64,000 nt of DNA from Mucilaginibacter mali. Its GTDB lineage: Bacteria > Bacteroidota > Bacteroidia > Sphingobacteriales > Sphingobacteriaceae. The stretch covers positions 5,456,001 through 5,520,000 of the forward strand of contig NZ_CP054139.1 in assembly GCF_013283875.1 (NCBI RefSeq), in the 5' to 3' direction. The notes beneath the pieces are model-generated. The model was not told the DNA's origin and ran no database searches. It saw nothing but the letters and a program-made list of their open reading frames with translations. Of the stretch, positions 8,216 to 17,002 are shown piece after piece. The position numbers were made by a program, and so were the translations under genes. The number at the start of each line of letters is the position of its first letter. Position 1 is the stretch's first letter.

Positions 8216-8249
8216 AAAAAGCCGCAAACTAAAGCGGCTTTTGTTTTTT
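8216..8249 (+). terminator. Rho-independent terminator after fabD
   Basis: The stem GCCGC (8221-8225) pairs with GCGGC (8234-8238) around an 8-nt loop, is extended by flanking A/T pairs, and runs into a T-rich tract. Confidence 0.85.
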
Positions 8250-8299
8250 ATGATAAATTTATATCCGGTAATATATACCGGTTCGTTATCGGCTTTCTT

Positions 8300-11200
8300 T
8301 TGAGTACATCTGCAAAAATACGTTTCCTGCTGGCCATTGTATGCGCCGCGTTCCTGCTAACAGCTATCGTTGTTAAACATACCTTTACGCCCCGCTTTAA
8401 CCTTGATCAAACGGCAGGCGTGCTGCAAACTAACCTCAACAATAAAGAGGCGTATATCAACAAATTCCTTAAGTCGGCCGATGGTATGAAGCGGCTGAAG
8501 CGATTGGATACAGGCAATCAATCACAAACACTTGCCTTTATACAGGATTTTACCACCGATAACCACATATGGGTTTGTACCTACGTTAACAGGCACCTCA
8601 CGTTTTGGTCGGGCGTAAAAACACTGCCGTCAGACCCTGGTCAATTTCATGAGGGTATTAATTTCTCACGCCTCGATAATGGCTATTATCATGTGGTTAA
8701 AAAAACCGATGGCAACTTTGTAGCCCTGTTTTTAACACCTGTAAAAACTATTTATTATTATCAAAACCGATACCTGCACGATGCTATTGATAAAGGCTTG
8801 CTCACGGATGATAACTTAGATATTGCCGATGTAACCGACAGGCAGGTGTATCCTGTCAAATCGCTTAATAAAGCTTACCTGTTTTCGGTAAAGTTGAAGC
8901 CGGGGCAAATCAACCATCGTTTTTATTATTTAGAAGTGATCTTTTGGTTACTGGGCTTCCTTTCGCTATGCACGCTGATACATAATACCTGCAACTATGT
9001 AGCAGGTAAAGGCCGCCCGTTTTTATCATTTGCTGTTTTGGGTGTTTTTATTGTGCTGTTACGGTACATCAATATTGCCTATACCTGGCCCGGTTTAGGA
9101 TCGTTCGAGTTATTTAGCCCCACGCTGTACGCGTCAAATATTGTTTTTCCGTCTCTTGGCGATTTTTGCATCAACCTGCTGTCGGCCTGCTGGTTTTTTG
9201 CTTTTGTATATCATCACAGGCATAAAATAGTGCGTAAACCGGTGGGCAGGGCTGCCGCGTATGCCATTGTTGTTATTTGCAGCGCGGGCATTATGCTGCT
9301 TGCTACTGCGCTTTTAATTCTTTATTACGGCCTGGTCATCAATTCGCATATCAATTTTGATGTTACCAACGTATTTAATTTATCCGGATACAGCCTGTTA
9401 GGTGTGCTGATGCTGTGCTTCACCTTTTTATTGTTCTATTTGCTTAATGATACGCTACTGATCGTTACCCGGCGCCTGCCCGTCCCTGCCGCGCATAAAC
9501 TGTGGATATTTATTGGCTTTGTGTTGCTGGCAACCCTTATTACCGTTATTTTAAAGGATGCCAGCATGTTTTACCTATTGGTAGGTTTATTCACTGTTTT
9601 GCGCGGGCGCGATATCTGGTATACCGATGGCAAACTGAACGCTACATCGTTTTTAAGCCTGGTGGCTATATGCGCGCTGATCTCGGCTGTTAAACTATAC
9701 CATTTCCAGGATATCAAGGATTTTAGCATGCGCCAAAGCCTGGCCCAGAAACTGGAAACTGCCGACGATGCTATAGCCGATTCAACTTTCCACCGTATAG
9801 AACACGATATACTTACCGCAAAGGTTACTACCGATTATTTTCATGGGCGCGATCGTAACGATGAATACCTGAAAAATAAACTGCAAAAAAATTACTTCGA
9901 TGGCTACTTGAGTAAATACGAAGTAAAGGTGTATGCATTTGATGGTAACGGCGAACCCATAACCAGCGACAAAGGCTACCTGCTGGGCAATTTTAAAGAT
10001 CAGGTTGCTTACACCTCGGTAAAAAAGGTGTCCGATTTCTTTTATCACGATAACACCTTCGGGTCGCAATCGTATTTTGCCATGCTGCCGGTAAGCGGCG
10101 ATGATCCTGCATCGTCGGGCACGCTGGTGATACAGCTTGTAGCCAAGCCATTACTTGCCGGCAGTACCTTCCCCGATCTGCTGGTAAATGGCGAAAGAAA
10201 ATCGGACGAAGCGTTTAAAGATCATTCTTATGCTTTCTACAGCGACAATGTCCTTTTGAACCAAAGCGGAAAAGTAAATTATCCGCGTCAGAATAATGTG
10301 CTGAAAGGCACTTTACGGAAATTTGTGATCCAAAAAACCCGTGTGGAACATGTATGGTACAAGCCCATGGCGGTTATTAACCACATGATCTACCAGGCCA
10401 GCGAGCGAAATATGATCGTTGTAAGCCGCGAGGAAGACCCCATAGCACAGGGTGTTACTTCGCTTACTTTCTTTTTTGTCACGCTTTTGAGCTTTAGCGG
10501 CGTGGTTGTTTTTGCCAGCTGGCTGTGGACACGTATCCGCATCTTCAACATCAAAAACCAGCAAATAAAATGGGGCTTCCGTATCAATATGGATAAAATA
10601 TTGTACCGCAGCCGCATTCAATTCTCGGTGGTGTTCACTGTGGTATTTACCTTATTGCTGATCGGTGGCATCACGTTTTCATCCATCAGCACGCAGTATA
10701 AAGATCAGCAGAACGATATCATCCGCGAGAAGATCAATCGTATTGGCGCGGTGTTTGAAAAAGGTTTGCAGCAGGGCGATTTTACCAGTACCCCGGCCGG
10801 GCAGGTAAAATTTAACGATTTTGCCAGTACCTATCGAGCCGATCTTACCTTATACAATAAGCTGGGTATCCCGTTATTGACCACCCAGCCTAAGATATAC
10901 GATCATAACCTGCTGGCCCGACGCATGAACCGCCGCGCTTATATCGCCATGAACAAGTTGCAGCAATCCATCTTTCTTAACGATGAAAAAATAGGCGACC
11001 TGAGCTACAAAGCTGCCTATATACCTATCACCAACTCGTTTAACGTTACAACCGCTTATTTGCAACTGCCCTATTTTAGCAACGAAAGCGAATATAACGA
11101 CCGTAAAGGCGCCCTGCTGAATGCCATGATCAATATCTACGCGCTGGTATTTATCGCCATTGGTTTGTTTGCCATTGTTATTGCAAGGCAAATCACCGCG

Positions 11201-12028
11201 CCGTTAACCTTTATACAGCAAAGCCTGAGTAAAACTATTTACGGCCAAAAGAACGAGCTGATCGTTTGGGATCGCGACGACGAGATTGGCGCGCTGGTGA
11301 CTGAATACAACAAAATGATAGCCCAACTGGAGAATAGCGCCCAGCGACTGGCCCAGTCTGAAAGGGAGACCGCCTGGCGTGAAATGGCCAAGCAGGTAGC
11401 GCACGAGATAAAGAACCCGCTTACCCCGCTAAAACTTGGTTTGCAACTGTTAGATAAGGCCTGGAAAGATAAAGACCCCAAATTCGATCAGAAGTTTGAG
11501 CGCTTCAGCAAATCGTTTGTGGAGCAGATAGAAAGCCTGTCGTCCATCGCGTCGGAGTTTTCGGCCTTTGCCAAAATGCCCGATACCAAGCTGGAACAGT
11601 TTAACGTGTTTGATATTATTAACCAGGCGGTTATCATTTTTAAGCAGATGGATAACGTAACTATCGACATGGAACCGGGAGAAGCCTTCCTGATCCGTGC
11701 CGACCGCGATCAGTTGCTGCGCTGCTTTAACAACCTGCTTAAAAATGCCATTGAAGCGATACCCGATGGACGGCTCGGGGTTATCCGGATCAGCCATAAA
11801 TTTAATGCAGGCCATGTGCTGATCATGGTGGGCGATAATGGCAATGGTATCCCCGAAAACCTGCGCGAGAAGATCTTCGCGCCAAACTTCACTACCAAAA
11901 GTTCGGGAACGGGTTTAGGCCTGGCCTTTGTGAAAAACTCGATAGAGAACGCGGGTGGCAAGATCTGGTTTGAAACGGAGAGGGGTAAGGGAACTACGTT
12001 TTATTTGAATTTGCCGAAAGCGGTATAA
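8300..12028 (+). CDS. Very large NtrY-like membrane sensor histidine kinase
   Basis: This 1242-residue kinase has a membrane segment at residues 8-28, a periplasmic stretch to about 210, then a multi-span block (about 210-470). A second large periplasmic part runs to about 715, with further spans near 720-745, 775-795 and 955-985. A HAMP linker follows, then the H-box AHEIKNPLTP (His about 1035), an N-box NNLLKNAIEA (about 1145), and G-boxes GDNGNGIPE and GTGLGLAFVKN at the end. The kinase half resembles NtrY. No TTG-free start exists: the frame upstream has no ATG, and the TTG at 8300 precedes the first membrane segment. No response regulator adjoins it, so its partner is encoded elsewhere. 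The ligand is unknown. Confidence 0.9.
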   Translation: MSTSAKIRFLLAIVCAAFLLTAIVVKHTFTPRFNLDQTAGVLQTNLNNKEAYINKFLKSADGMKRLKRLDTGNQSQTLAFIQDFTTDNHIWVCTYVNRHLTFWSGVKTLPSDPGQFHEGINFSRLDNGYYHVVKKTDGNFVALFLTPVKTIYYYQNRYLHDAIDKGLLTDDNLDIADVTDRQVYPVKSLNKAYLFSVKLKPGQINHRFYYLEVIFWLLGFLSLCTLIHNTCNYVAGKGRPFLSFAVLGVFIVLLRYINIAYTWPGLGSFELFSPTLYASNIVFPSLGDFCINLLSACWFFAFVYHHRHKIVRKPVGRAAAYAIVVICSAGIMLLATALLILYYGLVINSHINFDVTNVFNLSGYSLLGVLMLCFTFLLFYLLNDTLLIVTRRLPVPAAHKLWIFIGFVLLATLITVILKDASMFYLLVGLFTVLRGRDIWYTDGKLNATSFLSLVAICALISAVKLYHFQDIKDFSMRQSLAQKLETADDAIADSTFHRIEHDILTAKVTTDYFHGRDRNDEYLKNKLQKNYFDGYLSKYEVKVYAFDGNGEPITSDKGYLLGNFKDQVAYTSVKKVSDFFYHDNTFGSQSYFAMLPVSGDDPASSGTLVIQLVAKPLLAGSTFPDLLVNGERKSDEAFKDHSYAFYSDNVLLNQSGKVNYPRQNNVLKGTLRKFVIQKTRVEHVWYKPMAVINHMIYQASERNMIVVSREEDPIAQGVTSLTFFFVTLLSFSGVVVFASWLWTRIRIFNIKNQQIKWGFRINMDKILYRSRIQFSVVFTVVFTLLLIGGITFSSISTQYKDQQNDIIREKINRIGAVFEKGLQQGDFTSTPAGQVKFNDFASTYRADLTLYNKLGIPLLTTQPKIYDHNLLARRMNRRAYIAMNKLQQSIFLNDEKIGDLSYKAAYIPITNSFNVTTAYLQLPYFSNESEYNDRKGALLNAMINIYALVFIAIGLFAIVIARQITAPLTFIQQSLSKTIYGQKNELIVWDRDDEIGALVTEYNKMIAQLENSAQRLAQSERETAWREMAKQVAHEIKNPLTPLKLGLQLLDKAWKDKDPKFDQKFERFSKSFVEQIESLSSIASEFSAFAKMPDTKLEQFNVFDIINQAVIIFKQMDNVTIDMEPGEAFLIRADRDQLLRCFNNLLKNAIEAIPDGRLGVIRISHKFNAGHVLIMVGDNGNGIPENLREKIFAPNFTTKSSGTGLGLAFVKNSIENAGGKIWFETERGKGTTFYLNLPKAV

Positions 12029-12083
12029 CCGTCTTTAAAAATCGAACTAAAGCACTTTAATAAATAAACCATAAAACATCGCC

Positions 12084-12962
12084 ATGAGGTCAATAGCTTA
12101 TCTATGCATTATCCTGTCAGCAGGTCTGGCAAGTGCCTGTTCAAATAATCAGCAGCAGGGGCAGCAAAGCAGTAGTCCCGCTAAAATAGCCATCCACAAT
12201 AACAGCGTAAATATTGCCTATACCGATACCGGCAAGAACGATACCACCCTGCTGTTTGTGCACGGCTGGGCCATTAACAAAGGCTACTGGGCCAACCAAA
12301 TTAAATATTTCGGCAAGCGTTACCGGGTAGTGGCGATGGATCTGGCAGGGTTTGGCAATTCGGGCAAAAACCGGGATAAGTGGGATGTTTACGCGTTCGC
12401 CTCGGATGTAGATTCTGTTATCAAAGAACTGGATCTGAAAAAAGTGATCCTGATCGGCCATTCCATGTCGGGCGATATCGTATTGCAATCGGCCATCGAC
12501 AATAAAGACCGCGTGATTGGCCTGGTTGGTATCGATAACTTTAAAAATCCCGGGTACCAGTTAACCGAAAAGGATAAAAAAGAGTACGAAGCCGCCATGG
12601 CCCAAATGAAGCAACATTTTGTAAAAACCGCTACCGATTATTTTAACCAGGCACTTTTTTATAAAACCACCACGCAGGCTGTTCGCAATAGAGTATTAAA
12701 TGATGTGGCCCATGCCGATTCGGTTATCGCGATAGCATCCATGGCTAACACGGTTAATTTTGATGAACTCCCCAAATTGAAGCAGGCTGGTAAAAAACTG
12801 TATGTTATCGGCAGCGATGTTACCCCGGTTGATACCACCCATATGGTTGCAGAAAAGATACCTTTCAAAATTTATAACATCCACGCTACCGGGCATTACC
12901 CTATGATAGAAAAGCCTGATGATTTTAATTTGCTGCTGGATAAGGTGATACAACAGCTTTAA
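12084..12962 (+). CDS. Alpha/beta-hydrolase lipoprotein
   Basis: The signal ends in a lipobox LASAC (Cys19), followed by a Gln/Ser-rich linker, so the enzyme is probably lipid-anchored outside the cytoplasm. The hydrolase core shows the oxyanion strand FVHGWAINKGYW, the nucleophile elbow IGHSMSGDI and the DLAGFGNSG loop. A late His in HATGHYPMIEKP completes a Ser-Asp-His triad. The 292 residues fit a single-domain hydrolase. Substrate class (ester, lactone, peptide) is not deducible. It lies 55 nt after the giant kinase gene, on the same strand. Confidence 0.9.
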   Translation: MRSIAYLCIILSAGLASACSNNQQQGQQSSSPAKIAIHNNSVNIAYTDTGKNDTTLLFVHGWAINKGYWANQIKYFGKRYRVVAMDLAGFGNSGKNRDKWDVYAFASDVDSVIKELDLKKVILIGHSMSGDIVLQSAIDNKDRVIGLVGIDNFKNPGYQLTEKDKKEYEAAMAQMKQHFVKTATDYFNQALFYKTTTQAVRNRVLNDVAHADSVIAIASMANTVNFDELPKLKQAGKKLYVIGSDVTPVDTTHMVAEKIPFKIYNIHATGHYPMIEKPDDFNLLLDKVIQQL

Positions 12963-12970
12963 AAATTTCA

Positions 12971-13031
12971 ACTTGTCATTTCAAACCCTTGCTTCGCTAT
13001 CACCCTCCCGCTGTTAGTCGACATGACAAGT
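12971..13031. repeat. Palindromic intergenic repeat
   Basis: ACTTGTCATTTC at 12971-12982 faces GACATGACAAGT at 13020-13031, with a GC-rich centre. It separates convergent genes and resembles the TTGTCATTTCGA-flanked elements at 1943 and 3919. Confidence 0.65.
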
Positions 13032-13084
13032 GGTTAAAGATGTGTTCGCAGGATAGCCCGACGCAACCTCATGGTCTAATTTAC

Positions 13085-13441
13085 CTACCGCTCCTGCCGT
13101 ATCTTATCGCGGTGGGTGGCGCCCCAGGTAGATAGCGCCGTCAGTACATCGCCGAGGGTATCGGCGTAGGGGGTAATATGGTATTCAACCACTACCGGGG
13201 TACCGGTATGTACCTCGCGCCTCACAAAGCCGTTCAGTTCCAATTCGCGTAATTCTGCCGATAATACCTTGGGCGATATGCCGTCGATAGCGCGCTGGAT
13301 CTCGTTAAAGCGCTTGTGCCCCTCGCGCAGGGAAACGATGACCCGCAGCTTCCATTTGCCGCCAATTACGTAAAGCGCATCGCCTATGGAGGTGAGATGC
13401 CGCTTGCATTGTACCTCGTCTACCGGAGCGGTGATATCCAT
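13085..13441 (-). CDS. HxlR-family winged-helix transcriptional regulator
   Basis: At 118 residues this is a typical HxlR regulator. An N-terminal Cys (VQCKRHL) is followed by the signature GGKWKLRVIVSLREGHKRFNEI, ISPKVLSAELRELELNGFV and a wing ending YHITPYADTL. HxlR proteins bind DNA as dimers, and several sense electrophiles or quinones through the N-terminal Cys. It is transcribed divergently from an azoreductase gene with a strong operator-like dyad between them. This suggests it represses that gene and its own, as in YodB/AzoR pairs of Bacillus. Confidence 0.93.
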   Translation of the reverse strand: MDITAPVDEVQCKRHLTSIGDALYVIGGKWKLRVIVSLREGHKRFNEIQRAIDGISPKVLSAELRELELNGFVRREVHTGTPVVVEYHITPYADTLGDVLTALSTWGATHRDKIRQER

Positions 13442-13461
13442 AACTATTTGATAATTAAATT

Positions 13462-13508
13462 ACTATACAAAAAGTAAGTACTAACCTTTTGTATAGTGCT
13501 TACTTTTT
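13462..13508. promoter_or_regulatory. Operator-like overlapping dyads between hxlR-type gene and azoR
   Basis: Two interleaved inverted repeats are present. CTATACAAAA (13463-13472) is the exact complement of TTTTGTATAG (13487-13496). AAAAAGTAAGTACT (13469-13482) pairs with AGTGCTTACTTTTT (13495-13508), with one mismatch. This fits dimeric binding by the HxlR regulator and sits where it would control both divergent genes. Confidence 0.8.
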
Positions 13509-13523
13509 GTAAGTAAATGTACA

Positions 13524-13531
13524 TAGCTTTG
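13524..13531 (+). promoter_or_regulatory. Candidate -7 element of azoR
   Basis: TAGCTTTG matches TAnnTTTG and lies 22 nt before the start codon, immediately downstream of the operator dyads. Confidence 0.5.
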
Positions 13532-13552
13532 GCCAATAAAACATAAAAACAA

Positions 13553-14155
13553 ATGAAAAAGCTATTGCATATCATCTCCAGCCCCCGCGGCGAAGCATCG
13601 TTCAGTATTAAGCTGGGTAATGCCATTATCGAAAAACTGAAGCAGCAGTATCCCGGTAGCACCGTTAAGGAGGTTAACCTGGTGAACCTGCACTTTCCGC
13701 ACCTGGAAGAGGCGCATATCAACTCGTTCTTTACCCCGGCCGAGAGCCGCAGTCCTGAATTACTGGAAGCCGTACGCCATTCGGACGATGCCATTGCCGA
13801 TATACAGGAGGCCGATGTGATCGTTATCGGCGCGCCGATGTATAACTTCAATATCCACTCATCGTTAAAGGCCTGGTTAGATCATATTATCCGCTCGGGC
13901 GTAACCTTTAAGTATGATGCCAATGGCCCGCAAGGATTGGTTAATGGCAAAAAGGTTTACATTGCCGAGGCTATGGGCGGCATCTACTCAGATGGCCCGA
14001 TGAAGGATTGGGATTTTATTACCCCATACCTTAAAGCAGTACTGCCATTTATCGGCCTGTCCGATGTTTCAGTTTTCCGTGTTGAGGGAACCGCGATACC
14101 GGGTGTGCAGGATACCGCGCTTGAAAAGGGCTTAAGCAGTATTCATCTAAATTAA
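13553..14155 (+). CDS. azoR: FMN-dependent NADH:quinone oxidoreductase / azoreductase
   Basis: AzoR enzymes use FMN and NADH to reduce quinones and azo compounds and protect against electrophilic stress. The flavodoxin-like fold begins LLHIISSPRGEASFSIKLG, the phosphate-binding loop for FMN. It includes the FMN-contacting block IGAPMYNFNIHSSLKAWLD and EAMGGIYSDG. At 200 residues it has normal length, and it is cytoplasmic. It is divergent from an HxlR regulator, with an operator between them. The family call is firm; the natural substrate is inferred. Confidence 0.93.
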   Translation: MKKLLHIISSPRGEASFSIKLGNAIIEKLKQQYPGSTVKEVNLVNLHFPHLEEAHINSFFTPAESRSPELLEAVRHSDDAIADIQEADVIVIGAPMYNFNIHSSLKAWLDHIIRSGVTFKYDANGPQGLVNGKKVYIAEAMGGIYSDGPMKDWDFITPYLKAVLPFIGLSDVSVFRVEGTAIPGVQDTALEKGLSSIHLN

Positions 14156-14172
14156 GCAGGTAAAAAGCGCTT

Positions 14173-14264
14173 CGTCATTCTGAAGCGATAGCGAAGAATC
14201 CCAAACTGTGCAGGTCTTCTGCTTTGCTAATCGGGGATTCTTCGCTCGCGCTTCCAGAATGACG
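14173..14264. repeat. GTCATTCTG-type palindromic repeat
   Basis: CGTCATTCTG (14173-14182) pairs with CAGAATGACG (14255-14264). Inside, GCGAAGAATCCC (14191-14202) pairs with GGGATTCTTCGC (14234-14245). Related arms bound the element at 16751-16984. Confidence 0.85.
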
Positions 14265-14355
14265 GGGTGTTGTAAAGCATCCATCCAAAATTTAGAACCG
14301 TCTCCATTTGCTAATTAGGGTTTAAGAATTATCTTTAACCAACCTAATTTATCAA

Positions 14356-15141
14356 ATGAAAACCCTGATCATCCCCTCAATTTTACTGGTACTTTTTTGC
14401 ACCTCCTGCTCTAAGCATTATTACGCCCCGGCATTGTATAATCATGATGTTTCCTATCAACCCAAACCAACCTCGTTCGATAAGGTTAAAAGTGCCACTT
14501 ACGTTTCGTTGGGCGGCGGGTTTAACCAGGCCGTAGATGATAACAACAGCATATCATTTGCCGAGTTCAATTTATCAGAGGGGCATGTTTTTGACCACGC
14601 GAACCTCTCGTACGGCGCGTTTGGATTTGCAGGTGCTATAGATAACGCCAATCACGAAAACGAAAAGAGCGACCCGCTAAGCTTCGCTTCTAAAAGCTTC
14701 GCGGGTGTTGGCGGTCGCGCGTCAATAAACATGTTCAACGTAATTGATAATGTAAACTTCAGGTACTTCGGCATCGAAGCTAATTACAGCAAGGAGTTTG
14801 GCGATTTTGCCGCTTACCGCCGCGCGGTACAAGGCTTGCCCGATTATCATGTGAGCACCCGCACCGAAATGTTTACCCTCGGCGCCACCAGCGAGGTGAT
14901 ATGGCATGCCCGGAACGCGGTGGAAAATCAATACGCGCTCCGACTATTTTTAGGTAAAAGCCTTGGCAGTTACAGCGAACTGAAATCGACCAACAGTAGC
15001 GATTTTAAGCTGCCCGAATTCCCGGTATATCTTACCGTAAGCTACTTTATGCAGATAAAACAACTATGGGGCGCCGCCGAACTAACCCGTACTGATATCG
15101 CGGTGCCGGGATTGAGGATCAGATTTGGGTACAAGTTCTGA
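14356..15141 (+). CDS. Outer-membrane-type hypothetical lipoprotein
   Basis: The signal ends in LFCTSC (Cys18), a lipobox. The mature protein has many short alternating segments with aromatic residues (SYGAFGFAG, FRYFGIEANYS, YALRLFLGKSLG, VYLTVSYFM) and ends IRFGYKF. A terminal Phe is the usual last residue of outer membrane beta-barrels. I do not recognise a specific family. A small barrel or barrel-like surface lipoprotein of 261 residues is the best reading. It stands alone between palindromic repeats. Confidence 0.75.
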   Translation: MKTLIIPSILLVLFCTSCSKHYYAPALYNHDVSYQPKPTSFDKVKSATYVSLGGGFNQAVDDNNSISFAEFNLSEGHVFDHANLSYGAFGFAGAIDNANHENEKSDPLSFASKSFAGVGGRASINMFNVIDNVNFRYFGIEANYSKEFGDFAAYRRAVQGLPDYHVSTRTEMFTLGATSEVIWHARNAVENQYALRLFLGKSLGSYSELKSTNSSDFKLPEFPVYLTVSYFMQIKQLWGAAELTRTDIAVPGLRIRFGYKF

Positions 15142-15150
15142 TTTGCTTCG

Positions 15151-15224
15151 CGTCATTGAGTCATTACGCTACACTGTCATTTATCCGATGTATCCCAATG
15201 ACTAATGACAGCGTAGCGAAATGA
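15151..15224. repeat. Short inverted repeat between convergent genes
   Basis: Imperfect arms around CGTCATTGAGTCATTACGCTA and ATGACAGCGTAGCGAAATGA form a dyad across 15151-15224. It belongs to the same loose class of GTCATT-bounded elements. Confidence 0.55.
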
Positions 15225-16604
15225 CTAATGATCATCCGTCCTGAACGGGGATGCTGGCAAGCCTTCCTGATTGTATAAGTTGCCTGTTGGCCTGTCGGCC
15301 CAGGCGTAGCGTACCTGTGTGGGGTTTGATATTTCGGCGCTGCTTACTTCAACCTGCTTCCCGTTGATCACCGCATCAGCCAATACCCATTTATTATCGG
15401 CACCGGCAATAACAAAACCTTTCAGCGGGCCGTCCTTGGCCAGCAGACCACTGCCAATATGATCGAACTTCAGGATCATCTTGTTGCCTTTTATTGCTGC
15501 CGATTTAAACATCGGCCCTGAATATTCCAGCCCTTTTTGGCCGTAAAGCAATGCCTTTGCCGGTAATGACAGGCGATAACCAGCCTCGGGTTTTTGTGGA
15601 TAATGCCACCCGCCCGAGCGTAGATCGAAATTAACGGTCATGGCCATATTAGGTAAGCTAAGCGCCTGCCGTTGCCCCTCGCGCACCATTGGGATAAAGG
15701 CGGCGGTATCTAAGGGGATAGGCTTATTGGGCCTTTCGCTGGAAAGCTGGCCGTAGTAAAACGGGAAATCGCCCTGGCCCCAGGCTTTGCGCCAGCCGTT
15801 TATCAGCATTTTGAATTGCACGCCGTATCGCGGGGTCATCACGGTATCGTAGGTGTTTTGTTCGCCCTGTATCCAAACGGTGCCTTTTATGCCATAGCCC
15901 ACAACGGGAGCCACATATTTATTAAAGTTGCTGCCGGCGGCTATGTTTTTGGTGGTGCGCATGCCTGGGTCGGCGGCTACGGTTTCCTGGTCAAACCAGG
16001 TCTCTATCAGGGTGCCGCCAACTGCGGTTACCATCAGCCCAACTGCGCAATCTACTGATTTTAAGATCTCCTTGCCAAAAAAGAAACCCGTTGCCGAGCA
16101 GCCCCCCGCCGTAGCCGGACTGATCACCTGCCAGTTAGCGGTACTGTTGCGTGGCGGTCGCATATTCATATAACGCATCAGCGGCAGATTGGCGTTTTTA
16201 ATGGTATCAGCAAAGCGGTCTTTAAACTGGCTGGTATTGTTTAGCGTAAGGTCCATGTTAGATTGGCCTGCGCATTGCCAAACCTCACCCACGTAAACAT
16301 CGGTAAGGGTAATGGTATTGCTGCCGGCAATAGTCATCTCCAGCGGACCGGCTGCTTTCATTGGACTTAACACTATGCGCCATTTACCATCGGTACCGGC
16401 TTTGGTAGTTTTAGTTTGCCCGTTAAAAGTTATGGTTACTTGCTCGCCGGCACCGGCAGTGCCCCAAACAGGGCAGGGCATTTTGCGTTGCAGCACCATA
16501 TGATCGCTAAAGGGTGGGGCGATGATAATGGCAGCTTGTGCTACGCTAAAACCCAACAATAAAAACACAATGGCAACGCCACGGGCAATGGGGATAGTTT
16601 TCAT
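15225..16604 (-). CDS. Sialate O-acetylesterase-like SGNH esterase
   Basis: The enzyme removes O-acetyl groups from sugars. In a plant-polysaccharide setting the target may be acetylated pectin or xylan rather than sialic acid. The start at 16604 was chosen because MKTIPIARGVAIVFLLLGF is a clean signal peptide; 13 more residues are open upstream. An N-terminal beta-domain is followed by the nucleophile block CAGQSNMDL (Ser115), the VWIQGEQNTYD motif, and a late GGWHYPQKPEAG segment supplying the catalytic His. It is periplasmic or exported, about 459 residues. It is monocistronic. Confidence 0.9.
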   Translation of the reverse strand: MKTIPIARGVAIVFLLLGFSVAQAAIIIAPPFSDHMVLQRKMPCPVWGTAGAGEQVTITFNGQTKTTKAGTDGKWRIVLSPMKAAGPLEMTIAGSNTITLTDVYVGEVWQCAGQSNMDLTLNNTSQFKDRFADTIKNANLPLMRYMNMRPPRNSTANWQVISPATAGGCSATGFFFGKEILKSVDCAVGLMVTAVGGTLIETWFDQETVAADPGMRTTKNIAAGSNFNKYVAPVVGYGIKGTVWIQGEQNTYDTVMTPRYGVQFKMLINGWRKAWGQGDFPFYYGQLSSERPNKPIPLDTAAFIPMVREGQRQALSLPNMAMTVNFDLRSGGWHYPQKPEAGYRLSLPAKALLYGQKGLEYSGPMFKSAAIKGNKMILKFDHIGSGLLAKDGPLKGFVIAGADNKWVLADAVINGKQVEVSSAEISNPTQVRYAWADRPTGNLYNQEGLPASPFRTDDH

Positions 16605-16750
16605 AAAAAAGGATAATTGGTTGTGATCCAGTTTAAATATCACATTAAATAAAAATTGTAGTATCCTGTGCTATCCTGAAAAGCGGGTATGGTCACAGAG
16701 GTTTTACAAAAGGTGTAGCTATATAAACCGCTTAAGTTTTTAAAATATGC

Positions 16751-16984
16751 CGTCATTCTGGAGCGATATAATCCCGGTGGCCTCTAATGGTTTTTATGAC
16801 ATGCCGATGAAAGCCCCCTCTAAATCTCCCCCAAAGGGGGAGACTTTGGAACCCTCTCCGCTGGAGAGGGCAGGGTGAGGCTTCAGCGGAAAAACAAACA
16901 TGTCATGGGTAGCGATAGCGAAGACTCTCCGTTATGTGAGTAGACTACATAGTTTGGGATTCTTCGCTATCACTCAGAATGACG
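16751..16984. repeat. Composite palindromic repeat region
   Basis: The 398-nt gap holds no gene. Outer arms CGTCATTCTG (16751-16760) and CAGAATGACG (16975-16984) enclose two other hairpins: CTCCCCC/GGGGGAG at 16826-16842 and CCCTCTCC/GGAGAGGG at 16852-16870. One repeat family appears nested inside another. Confidence 0.8.
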
Positions 16985-17002
16985 ATCTGGTTTATAAGAG
17001 AA

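Noticed and set aside
15225..16604. True sialic-acid pathway
   Set aside because: No neuraminidase, N-acetylneuraminate lyase or transporter is nearby, and the surrounding region points to plant polysaccharides.
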